A stretch of 64,000 nt of DNA from CAXSBR01 sp964236495 (lineage in GTDB: Bacteria > Actinomycetota > Actinomycetes > Mycobacteriales > Jatrophihabitantaceae). Location: contig CAXSBR010000004.1 of NCBI GenBank assembly GCA_964236495.1, positions 1 to 64,000 on the forward strand, read 5' to 3'. The notes under the pieces were generated by a model. The model worked only from the letters and a program-made list of their open reading frames with translations. It did no database searches and was not told the origin of the DNA. The first letter of the stretch is position 1, and every line of letters begins with the position of its first letter. The translations under genes were made by a program, and so were the position numbers. This document shows, one piece after another, positions 19,524 to 28,824 of this stretch.

Positions 19524-19912
19524 CTGCGACCGGAAAGCCGGCGACTGCGCCGCTGTTTCATATCGTGGCGGCGCCGGTCTGGCAGGCAGCGGTCGACACC
19601 GGCTCCTACGCCCCGCCGTCATTGGCCGCCGAGGGCTTCGTGCATCTGTCCTACGCCGGCCAGGTCGAGCGGGTCGCCAACGCCCGGTACCGCGACGTGG
19701 ACGACTTGGTCGTCGTCGAATTCGATCCCACCCTGCTGGGGGCGCCGGTACGCGACGAGGACTCCGACGCAACCGGCGAGCTGTTTCCCCACCTGTATGC
19801 CGCCGTGCCCACCCGGGCCGCCACCGCGGTGCATCGGCTTGCGCGCGACGAGCACGGCGACCACCGCTGCGCCGCGCTCGCGGGATCGCCGTCGCAGTCG
19901 CAGTCGAACTGA
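19520..19912 (+). CDS. DUF952 domain protein
   Basis: A 130-residue protein that matches DUF952: LFHIVAAPVWQAAV near the start, then EGFVHLSYAGQVERVANARYRD and a closing FPHLYAAVP. The family fold is related to ADP-ribosyltransferase-like domains, but its function is unknown. It starts at GTG 19520, overlapping the stop of the nitroreductase-like gene by GTGA, so the two are translationally coupled. The C-terminus (GSPSQSQSN) is low-complexity. Confidence 0.85.
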   Translation: MTATGKPATAPLFHIVAAPVWQAAVDTGSYAPPSLAAEGFVHLSYAGQVERVANARYRDVDDLVVVEFDPTLLGAPVRDEDSDATGELFPHLYAAVPTRAATAVHRLARDEHGDHRCAALAGSPSQSQSN

Positions 19913-20004
19913 CAACGCGGGCGAACTGACAACGCCGCTGCGTGGTGTTCATCGCAGGCCGGCGGGGCGTTCCGGATCTGAGCTCCTGCTGCCATAGTGG
20001 AGCC

Positions 20005-20466
20005 ATGCGCGTCTATCTCGGCAGCGACCACGCCGGCTTCGAGCTCAAAGCAGCGTTCATCGAGCGCCTGAGCGAGCTGGGTCACGAGGCGGTCGACTGC
20101 GGCGCGCTCACCTACGACGCCGACGACGACTATCCGCCACCGTGTTTCGCCGCGGCGACCCGCACCGTCGCCGATCCGGGCAGCCTGGGCATCGTCATCG
20201 GCGGCTCCGGTAACGGCGAGCAGATCGCGGCCAACGAGGTACCTGGCGCCCGGTGCGCACTGGCCTGGAACGTGGTGACCGCGCAGCTGGCCCGCGAGCA
20301 CAACGACGCCAACGTGGTGGGCATCGGAGCGCGGATGCACACCCAGGAAGAAGCGATGACGATCATGGAGACGTTCGTGGACACGCCGTTCTCCCAGGAT
20401 CCGCGTCACATCCGTCGCATCGGCCTGCTCACCCAGTATGAGAACGAACACAAGCTGCCCACCTGA
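20005..20466 (+). CDS. rpiB: Ribose-5-phosphate isomerase B
   Basis: RpiB interconverts ribose 5-phosphate and ribulose 5-phosphate in the pentose phosphate pathway. The 153-residue product has the phosphate-binding start YLGSDHAGFELK, the DCGALTYD region and GIVIGGSGNGEQIAANEVPG. The latter holds the glutamate used as the base in mycobacterial-type RpiB, in place of the cysteine of E. coli RpiB. The C-terminal QDPRHIRRIG is typical. The start is ATG 20005. Gene order with the nitroreductase and pepN follows M. tuberculosis (Rv2465c-Rv2467). Confidence 0.96.
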   Translation: MRVYLGSDHAGFELKAAFIERLSELGHEAVDCGALTYDADDDYPPPCFAAATRTVADPGSLGIVIGGSGNGEQIAANEVPGARCALAWNVVTAQLAREHNDANVVGIGARMHTQEEAMTIMETFVDTPFSQDPRHIRRIGLLTQYENEHKLPT

Positions 20467-20477
20467 GCTTGCCTGCC

Positions 20478-20738
20478 TCAGGCCGGATGGCGATTGCGGC
20501 GCTGCACCACGACCTCACGCGCCGCCCGAGCCAGCTCGGCCTCGGTGTTCGGTGCCTCCCGCACCCGGGCCGCACTCGGGCCACTGAGGTTGGTGTGCCC
20601 GGCTCCGGTGAGCTCACGCCACGAGCGATCTGCGGCGTTGGAGGCGCGGCCGGCAGCACTATAGGAACGGCGCACAGCGTCCGCGCGATCTGCAGGCGCA
20701 TCCGATTCAGAGCCGGAGTCTCCAGACCTACGAGCCAT
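20478..20738 (-). CDS. Small conserved actinobacterial protein, function unknown
   Basis: An 86-residue, highly charged protein. The N-terminal half is low-complexity; the C-terminal half (DRSWRELTGAGHTNLSG, then a helix AELARAAREVVVQRRN) resembles a small hypothetical protein I recall from other actinobacteria, where a similar region reads SWRDLVGxGxSQV. The start is ATG on the minus strand at 20738 with AGGACGG upstream. It sits just downstream of tRNA-Gly on the same strand and tail-to-tail with rpiB. No enzyme or membrane feature is visible. Confidence 0.6.
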   Translation of the reverse strand: MARRSGDSGSESDAPADRADAVRRSYSAAGRASNAADRSWRELTGAGHTNLSGPSAARVREAPNTEAELARAAREVVVQRRNRHPA

Positions 20739-20794
20739 GGGCGCCGTCCTGGTGCGATGTGGGGGGTTGGACTTCGGGTGTTGAAACGGAGCAG

Positions 20795-20865
20795 AGCGGG
20801 CGACGGGGATCGAACCCGCACAATCAGTTTGGAAGACTGAGACTCTGCCATTGAGCTACGCCCGC
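20795..20865 (-). tRNA. tRNA-Gly (TCC)
   Basis: On the minus strand the sequence starts GCGGGCG and ends CGCCCGC plus a T discriminator. The D-arm is AGCTCAATGGCAGAGT, the anticodon loop CTTCCAA gives TCC, and the T-arm is GCGGGTTCGATCCCCGT. Length is 71 bases, and CCA is not encoded. Confidence 0.95.
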
Positions 20866-20930
20866 GTGCGCACCAGCGCGCAGGGGAGTCTAGCAACGCT
20901 CGGTGCGCCATACCGGGATGGCGTCTGTGC

Positions 20931-20960
20931 GGCCCTGTCCGGCCCTGTCCGGCCCTCTCC
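20931..20960. repeat. Three 10-base tandem repeats
   Basis: ggccctgtcc occurs at 20931-20940 and 20941-20950, then ggccctctcc at 20951-20960, in the gap between the two tRNA genes. No gene covers it. Confidence 0.8.
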
Positions 20961-21047
20961 GGCAGTGCGAGGCGTGCTTCGCGGTTGCGTATGCCCCATA
21001 CATCGAGGGCCGCATACACTGGGCGACGTCTGCACAGGTCGCACGAC

Positions 21048-21124
21048 CGGGGTGTGGCGCAGTTTGGTAGCGCACTCGCTTTGGGAGCGAGGGGCCGTGG
21101 GTTCGAATCCCGCCACCCCGACCA
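21048..21124 (+). tRNA. tRNA-Pro (TGG)
   Basis: The acceptor stem CGGGGTG pairs with CACCCCG. The anticodon loop in CTCGCTTTGGGAGCGAG reads TGG, and the T-arm is GTGGGTTCGAATCCCGC. The discriminator A at 21121 is followed by an encoded CCA at 21122-21124. The gene is 74 bases without the CCA. Confidence 0.95.
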
Positions 21125-21319
21125 GCACGTCCGGTTCGACTCCACTGCGGGGCCGGACGGCGTGCCTGCACCGCACCGCGGCCCCGCGCCGGGTGCACCG
21201 CCTCGTGCATCGGCGGGGCGTACCACCTTCATCACCGTCACCACAGCCACGCGCTCGCAGCGGCGCATCTGCATCACCACCGCTGAGTCGCGCACAACAG
21301 AACTGGGAGCACAGCACCT

Positions 21320-22807
21320 GTGAAGAGCACTGTCGAGAACCTCGGCCCCACCCGCGTCCGGCTGGCCATCGAACTGCCCTTCGAGGAGCTGCAGCCGACG
21401 ATCGATGCAGCCATCAAGCGCTTCGCCACCCAGCTGCGGGTGCCCGGTTTCCGACCGGGAAAGGTACCGGCACGGGTGATCGAGCAGCGCGTCGGGCGCG
21501 AACCCCTGCTGCAGGAGGCGGTAAACGAGGCGCTGCCCAAGGCCTACGGCGAGGCTGTCACCGAAAACGGCCTGTTCCCGGTCGGTCAACCCGAGATCGA
21601 GGTCACTGAGCTCAGCGACGGCCAGCACGTGGCGTTCACTGCCGAGGTCGACGTCCGGCCGCAGATCACCGTTCCCGATCTGTCGGCCTTGACGGTGACC
21701 GTCGACGACGCCGAGGTCACCGACGAGCAGGTGGACGAGCAGATCGAGGGTCTGCGGGTGCGCTTTGCCACGCTGAGTGCGGTGGAGCGGCCGGTGCAGA
21801 CGGGGGACTTCGTGTCCATCGACATGATCGCCACCGTGGACGGCGAGGAAGTCGACGGTGGTTCGGCTCGAGGCTTGTCCTACGAAGTGGGCAAGGGCGA
21901 CCTGATCGACGGACTGGACGAGGCGCTGGTCGGCTCAGCGGCGGGCGAAAGCAAGACCATCACCGCCCCGCTGCCCAACGGCGAGCAGGCCGGCAGCACC
22001 GCGCAGGTCGACATCACCGTCAACTCGGTGAAAACCCGCGAGCTGCCGGCGCTGGACGAGGATTTCGCTCAGCTGGCCAGCGAGTTCGACACCCTGGCCG
22101 AACTGCAGGCAGACGTGCGCGAGCGGGTCAGCCGCGTGAACATGCTGAGCCAGGGCGCGCAGGCTCGGGACAAGCTGCTCGAGCAGCTGCTCGAGTCGGT
22201 GGAGTTCCCGCTGCCCGATTCCGCGGTCAAGGCCGAGACCGAGTGGCGCGAGCACGACGTGATTCATCAGCTCGAGCACGACGACGACCGGATGGCGCAG
22301 TACCTGCAGGAGCAGGGCCAGACCCGCGAGGAGTTCGACGCCGAGATCCGCGACATCGCCGAGCAGGCGGTGCGCTCGCAGTTCCTGCTCGACGCGGTCG
22401 CAGAGCAGGAAGACGTCTCGGTAGGCGAAGCCGAGTTGTCGGAGTACCTGGTGCGCCAGGCGCAGCGCTACGGCATGGAGCCGCAGGAATTTGCCAATCA
22501 GCTGTTGCAGTCGGGAAACCTCAACGCCGTCGTCGCCGACGTACGCCGCAACAAGGCGCTGGCCGGCCTGCTGGAACGGGCCACAATCACCGACGCGTCC
22601 GGCCGTCCAGTCGATCTGAGCGAGCTGACCGCCGATCCGACCGCGATCGCCGAGGCGGGCACAGACGATGCCGGCTACGACGATGCCGACGCCGATTTCA
22701 CCGATGACGACGACTACAGCGACGATGCCGACGATGACGCCGACGAAGGTGACGACGCCGGAACCGACGACACCGCACACGCCCGGACCGGCGACCTGCC
22801 CTCCTGA
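21320..22807 (+). CDS. tig: Trigger factor
   Basis: The ribosome-bound chaperone and prolyl isomerase that receives nascent chains. The 495-residue protein has the ribosome-binding N-domain with the signature GFRPGKVP (about residues 48-55), an FKBP-like isomerase domain (residues about 150-240, with GDFVSIDMIATVDG) and the C-terminal helical arms. The last 60 residues are almost all Asp, Glu, Thr and Ala, an acidic tail seen in actinobacterial trigger factors. The start is GTG 21320. It precedes clpP1, clpP2 and clpX in the conserved order, linking folding and degradation. Confidence 0.97.
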   Translation: MKSTVENLGPTRVRLAIELPFEELQPTIDAAIKRFATQLRVPGFRPGKVPARVIEQRVGREPLLQEAVNEALPKAYGEAVTENGLFPVGQPEIEVTELSDGQHVAFTAEVDVRPQITVPDLSALTVTVDDAEVTDEQVDEQIEGLRVRFATLSAVERPVQTGDFVSIDMIATVDGEEVDGGSARGLSYEVGKGDLIDGLDEALVGSAAGESKTITAPLPNGEQAGSTAQVDITVNSVKTRELPALDEDFAQLASEFDTLAELQADVRERVSRVNMLSQGAQARDKLLEQLLESVEFPLPDSAVKAETEWREHDVIHQLEHDDDRMAQYLQEQGQTREEFDAEIRDIAEQAVRSQFLLDAVAEQEDVSVGEAELSEYLVRQAQRYGMEPQEFANQLLQSGNLNAVVADVRRNKALAGLLERATITDASGRPVDLSELTADPTAIAEAGTDDAGYDDADADFTDDDDYSDDADDDADEGDDAGTDDTAHARTGDLPS

Positions 22808-22869
22808 CGCTGCGGCGCCGGCGCCAAGACGGTTGCGCACCATTGCCGACGGCATCTGCGGTGCTGTCA

Positions 22870-22880
22870 CGCCCTCAGCG
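22870..22880. promoter_or_regulatory. Possible ClgR-type operator upstream of clpP1
   Basis: CGC-CCTCA-GCG fits the core spacing of the ClgR motif (CGC, five bases, GCG), and the bases after it (aac) also fit. It lies 178 bases before clpP1. ClgR activates clpP1P2 in corynebacteria, streptomycetes and mycobacteria. A match this short is common in GC-rich DNA. Confidence 0.25.
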
Positions 22881-22940
22881 AACTAACGCCGCGCAGGAAA
22901 GCCTTCGTCGGTGCCCGGCGTTAATGTCCAAGACACCGCA

Positions 22941-22976
22941 GTGAGCACGACCCCGCAGTTAGCAGAAACGCAGTGA
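22941..22976 (+). CDS. Possible short upstream ORF 1 (11 codons)
   Basis: A GTG-initiated frame of 11 codons ends in a TGA that overlaps the GTG of the next short frame (GTGA). Its start lies inside a 12-base direct repeat (cgcagtgagcac, at 22937-22948 and 22969-22980) that also covers the start of the next frame. No ribosome binding site is convincing. Confidence 0.15.
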   Translation: MSTTPQLAETQ

Positions 22977-23044
22977 GCACTTCGTTGCTCGAAAAGCCTT
23001 GGACCCGTTTCTACGCCGGGTTCTACGTCGGGCTCGCCTTCTAA
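22973..23044 (+). CDS. Possible leader peptide upstream of clpP1 (23 codons)
   Basis: This 23-residue frame starts at GTG 22973 and ends at TAA 23042-23044, 13 bases before the clpP1 ATG. Its second half is rich in aromatic residues (WTRFYAGFYVGLAF). The close spacing means ribosomes ending here would stop on the clpP1 ribosome binding site. It may be chance. Confidence 0.2.
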   Translation: MSTSLLEKPWTRFYAGFYVGLAF

Positions 23045-23057
23045 TCCAGGGAGACAC

Positions 23058-23696
23058 ATGACCCACAGCGACCGGCCGCGCGCCTCGGCGCACGTGCTCA
23101 ACCGCGCCTCCGGCGGCGGTATGAACCTCAACGATTCGGTGTACGACCGCCTGTTGCGCGAGCGGATCATCTTCCTCGGCCAGCCGGTGGACGACACCAT
23201 CGCCAACCAGATCTGCGCCCAGCTCTTGCTGCTGTCGGCCGAGGACAGCAGCCGCGACATCAACCTCTACATCAACTCCCCGGGCGGCTCGGTCACAGCC
23301 GGAATGGCCATTTTCGACACCATGGAGCTCATCGAGTGCGATGTGGCCACCTGGGCCATGGGCCTGGCTGCGTCGATGGGCCAGTTCCTGCTTTCGGCCG
23401 GCACCCACGGCAAGCGTTACACCCTGCCGCACGCGCGCATCCTGATGCACCAGGGCTCTGCCGGCATCGGCGGTACCGCGTCGGACATCAAGATCCAGGC
23501 CGAACAGTGGAATCTCACCAAGCAGGAGATGGCCGAGATCACCGCCCAGCACACCGGTCAGAGCGTCGAGCAGATCACCAAGGACGCCGACCGCGACCGC
23601 TGGTTCACCGCCCAGGAAGCGCTCGCCTACGGCTTCGTCGACAACATCGTCTCCCGGGCCAGTGAAGTGCCCGGCGGCGTCGCGCCCGCCGAATAG
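23058..23696 (+). CDS. clpP1: ATP-dependent Clp protease proteolytic subunit ClpP1
   Basis: One of two ClpP serine protease subunits; in actinobacteria ClpP1 and ClpP2 form a mixed 14-subunit barrel fed by ClpX or ClpC. The 212-residue product has the catalytic triad Ser106 (GLAASMGQF), His131 (ILMHQGSAG) and Asp180. The first 22 residues are a likely propeptide before MNLNDSVYDRLL. The start is ATG 23058 with GGGAGA at 23049-23054. ClpP2 follows 37 bases later. Two short frames and a ClgR-like site lie upstream. Confidence 0.97.
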   Translation: MTHSDRPRASAHVLNRASGGGMNLNDSVYDRLLRERIIFLGQPVDDTIANQICAQLLLLSAEDSSRDINLYINSPGGSVTAGMAIFDTMELIECDVATWAMGLAASMGQFLLSAGTHGKRYTLPHARILMHQGSAGIGGTASDIKIQAEQWNLTKQEMAEITAQHTGQSVEQITKDADRDRWFTAQEALAYGFVDNIVSRASEVPGGVAPAE

Positions 23697-23733
23697 GCGC
23701 CGGCGACCAGCTATAACAGAAAGAGGTACCACC

Positions 23734-24384
23734 ATGACTTTCCACCACACCGCGACTTCTGATCAGCTGCCTATGCAGTCGCGTTACGTGCTGCCGTCCT
23801 TCGTGGAGCGCACGAACTACGGCGTCAAGGAGTCCAACCCGTACAACAAGCTGTTCGAGGAGCGGATCATCTTCCTTGCCGCTCCGATCGACGATGTCGT
23901 GGCCAACGATGTCATCGCCCAGCTTGTCGTGCTGGAGTCCATCGATCCCGATCGCGACGTTCTGATCTACATCAATTCCCCGGGCGGCTCGTTCACGGCG
24001 CTGACGGCGATTTACGACACGATGCAGTTCATCCGGCCCGAGATTCAGACGTACTGCATGGGTCAGGCCGCGTCGGCCGCCGCTGTTTTGCTTGCCGCCG
24101 GCACCAAGGGCAAACGATTCGCCCTGCAGAACTCGCGGGTGCTCATCCACCAGCCCTCCGGTGGCTCCGAAGGCGCTCAGCAGATCTCCGACCTCGACAT
24201 CCAGGCTCGCGAGATCCAGCGCATGCGTGACTTGATGGAGGACATCCTGGCCCGCCATACCGGTCAGGACGTCGAGCGGATCCGCACCGACGTCGAGCGG
24301 GACAAGATCTTCACTGCCACGCAGGCGAAGGAGTACGGGATGATCGACGAGGTCATCTCCTCGCGCAAGTTGGTCAACGCCTGA
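23734..24384 (+). CDS. clpP2: ATP-dependent Clp protease proteolytic subunit ClpP2
   Basis: The second ClpP subunit, 216 residues, with triad Ser114 (CMGQAASAAAVLL), His139 (VLIHQPSGG) and Asp190. The motif ARHTGQDVERIRTD is usual for ClpP. It differs from ClpP1 by a longer N-terminus with SRYVLPSFVERTNYG. The start at ATG 23734 follows AAAGAGG at 23720-23726. Both subunits are normally needed for activity in mycobacteria, and the two genes are co-transcribed. Confidence 0.97.
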   Translation: MTFHHTATSDQLPMQSRYVLPSFVERTNYGVKESNPYNKLFEERIIFLAAPIDDVVANDVIAQLVVLESIDPDRDVLIYINSPGGSFTALTAIYDTMQFIRPEIQTYCMGQAASAAAVLLAAGTKGKRFALQNSRVLIHQPSGGSEGAQQISDLDIQAREIQRMRDLMEDILARHTGQDVERIRTDVERDKIFTATQAKEYGMIDEVISSRKLVNA

Positions 24385-24687
24385 GTCCATCGGCAGCGCC
24401 TTGCTTGCTCGGATCGGCCGCATGCAGCGCTGCCGGCGTCCGCCCTCGTCAGTCGGCTACCCCTCTGTGCGCCGCGCCGAACACCGGCAATCACAGCGCC
24501 CAGCGCGCGTAATGGCGGTACCGTTCAGCACGGCTGCAGGGCGGGGTGTGAAACCGTAACCCGGTGGCTTCATAGCCGACACCACAGTCGACGCCGGCAG
24601 CTCAGGCTTGGTTGCCGACGTAGCGACGGCGATGTACCGGCGTCGGCGGCGGCCCCGCCTTCGAAACGATGAGGGAGACCTGATTTC
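24385..24687. other. clpP2-clpX intergenic region
   Basis: The 303 bases between clpP2 and clpX hold no convincing gene on either strand. The clpX ribosome binding site (gatgagggagacc) is at 24669-24681. I could not identify a clear promoter, terminator or structured RNA. Confidence 0.6.
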
Positions 24688-25968
24688 GTGGCCCGTGTAG
24701 GTGACGGCGGAGATCTGCTCAAGTGCTCCTTCTGCGGGAAGAGCCAGAAGCAGGTCAAGAAGCTCATCGCTGGTCCGGGTGTCTACATCTGCGACGAGTG
24801 CATCGACCTTTGCAACGAGATCATCGAAGAAGAGCTGTCCGAGACCACCGAAGTGGTGTTCGAGGAGCTGCCCAAGCCCACCGAGATCTACGAGTTCCTG
24901 CGCGAATACGTCGTCGGCCAGGACCAGGCCAAGAAGACCCTCGCCGTAGCCGTCTACAACCATTACAAGCGCGTGCAGTCGGAGGAGAAGCCGCGCTCGG
25001 CCGATTCCGCGGTCGAGGTAGCGAAATCCAACATCCTGCTGTTGGGCCCGACGGGCTCGGGCAAGACGCTGCTGGCCCAGACGCTGGCGCGCATTCTCAA
25101 CGTCCCCTTCGCCATCGCCGACGCCACCGCGCTCACCGAGGCCGGTTACGTCGGCGAAGACGTCGAGAACATCCTACTCAAATTGATCCAGGCCGCGGAC
25201 TACGACGTCAAACGTGCCGAAACGGGCATCATCTACATCGACGAGGTCGACAAGATCGCCCGTAAGTCGGAGAACCCCTCTATCACGCGTGACGTCTCCG
25301 GCGAGGGAGTGCAGCAGGCGCTGCTGAAGATCCTGGAAGGCACGCAGGCGTCTGTGCCGCCCCAGGGCGGGCGCAAACACCCGCATCAGGAGTTCATCCA
25401 GATCGACACCACCAACGTGCTGTTCATCGTCGGCGGCGCCTTTGCCGGTCTGGACAAGATGATCGAGAGCCGGACCGGCTCCAAGGGCCTGGGGTTCGGT
25501 GCCGAGCTGCGCACCAAGTTCCAGCGCGAAACTGAGGACATCTTCGCCAAAGTCATGCCCGAGGACCTGCTGAAGTTCGGGCTGATTCCCGAGTTCATCG
25601 GCCGGCTGCCGGTGATCACCTCGGTGCGCCCGCTGGACCGCGAGGCCCTGATTCAGATCCTCACCGAGCCGCGCAACGCGCTGGTCAAGCAGTACGCCAA
25701 GCTGTTCCAGCTGGACAACGTCGAGCTGGAGTTCAGCCAGGACGCCTTGGAAGCCATTGCCGATCAGGCTGTGGGGCGCGGCACCGGAGCGCGCGGACTT
25801 CGTGCGATCCTGGAGGAGGTGCTGCTCTCGGTGATGTACGAAGTTCCTTCCCGCAACGACGTGGCTCGAGTGGTCATCACGCGCGAGACGGTGCTGGACA
25901 ACGTCTACCCGACCCTGGTGCCGCGCGAGGTTGTGCCCAAGCGCGAACGTCGTGAGAAGTCCGCCTGA
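24688..25968 (+). CDS. clpX: ATP-dependent Clp protease ATP-binding subunit ClpX
   Basis: ClpX is the hexameric AAA+ unfoldase that recognises substrates and feeds ClpP1P2. The 426-residue protein has the N-terminal zinc finger with Cys13, Cys16, Cys35 and Cys38. The Walker A motif GPTGSGKT is at about 120-127 and Walker B is IIYIDEVDKI. The pore loop GYVGED, the RKH loop in GGRKHPHQE and the ClpP-docking LGFGAE segment are all in place. The start is GTG 24688. It is the normal partner of the two ClpP genes upstream. Confidence 0.98.
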   Translation: MARVGDGGDLLKCSFCGKSQKQVKKLIAGPGVYICDECIDLCNEIIEEELSETTEVVFEELPKPTEIYEFLREYVVGQDQAKKTLAVAVYNHYKRVQSEEKPRSADSAVEVAKSNILLLGPTGSGKTLLAQTLARILNVPFAIADATALTEAGYVGEDVENILLKLIQAADYDVKRAETGIIYIDEVDKIARKSENPSITRDVSGEGVQQALLKILEGTQASVPPQGGRKHPHQEFIQIDTTNVLFIVGGAFAGLDKMIESRTGSKGLGFGAELRTKFQRETEDIFAKVMPEDLLKFGLIPEFIGRLPVITSVRPLDREALIQILTEPRNALVKQYAKLFQLDNVELEFSQDALEAIADQAVGRGTGARGLRAILEEVLLSVMYEVPSRNDVARVVITRETVLDNVYPTLVPREVVPKRERREKSA

Positions 25969-26040
25969 CCCAGCGAGGTCCCGAGCCACCCAGCCTCGTC
26001 GTCGATCTAATTGTCAGAGGTGTCGGGCACACTGCTGGCC

Positions 26041-26697
26041 ATGGTCGCATCCACCGTGCTCACACCGAACGAACGTCGGGCCGCGCTGGCCGAGCTTCCT
26101 GACTGGCGGTACTGGCTGGGCGCACTACACACCGCCTACCACTGCGGCTCGTCGGCGGCCGCCGTCGCCCTCATCGGCTCCATCGGTCAAATGTCGGAGC
26201 GTCGTGACAACCACCCTGACGTCGATTGGCGCTACCAGCACGTGTTCGTGCGGCTGAGCACCCACTCCAAGGGCGGGCAGGTCACAGCCAAGGACGTCGA
26301 ATTGGCCTACGACATCAGCGCGATAGCCGCGCGGGCCGCGGTCGAGCCGATGCCCGCACTGTGTCGGACCGTGGAGGTCGCAATCGACGCCGTCGATCCG
26401 GGGGTGCTGGCCCAGCCCTGGGCAACTTCGCTGGGATACACGATCGACGCGCAGGGCAATCTGGTGGATCCCTACCGTCGCAACTGTTCGGTGTGGTTCC
26501 AGCAGACTTCGACGCCCGACGCCTCCCGTCTGCACCTTGACGTTCAGGTAGAAGACTCCACCGCCGACTCGATCATCGATGAAGCCGTGGCCGCAGGCGC
26601 ACGGCGGATCGACAATCGGTTCCGGCCTTCGTTCACCGTGCTGGCCGACGCCGAGGACAACCGTGTCTGCATCTGTACCGACCTCGGCCGGGACTGA
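26041..26697 (+). CDS. Pterin-4a-carbinolamine dehydratase fused to a VOC-like domain
   Basis: Residues 1-105 match pterin-4a-carbinolamine dehydratase (PCD/PhhB/DCoH), with the active-site block RDNHPDVDWRYQHVFVRLSTHS. The C-terminal half (about residues 115-218) looks like a VOC/glyoxalase-like domain (LHLDVQVEDSTADSIIDEAV, then FTVLADAEDNRVCIC). PCD recycles oxidised tetrahydropterin or aids molybdopterin chemistry; PCD fused to a glyoxalase-like domain occurs in actinobacteria. I chose ATG 26041; TTG 26011 is in frame. No good ribosome binding site is visible, so leaderless translation is possible. Confidence 0.8.
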   Translation: MVASTVLTPNERRAALAELPDWRYWLGALHTAYHCGSSAAAVALIGSIGQMSERRDNHPDVDWRYQHVFVRLSTHSKGGQVTAKDVELAYDISAIAARAAVEPMPALCRTVEVAIDAVDPGVLAQPWATSLGYTIDAQGNLVDPYRRNCSVWFQQTSTPDASRLHLDVQVEDSTADSIIDEAVAAGARRIDNRFRPSFTVLADAEDNRVCICTDLGRD

Positions 26698-26732
26698 TCC
26701 CCGCACATGTGCACGCCCTGTCAGGAGCTCGC

Positions 26733-28820
<2,088 letters not shown>

Positions 28821-28824
28821 GATC

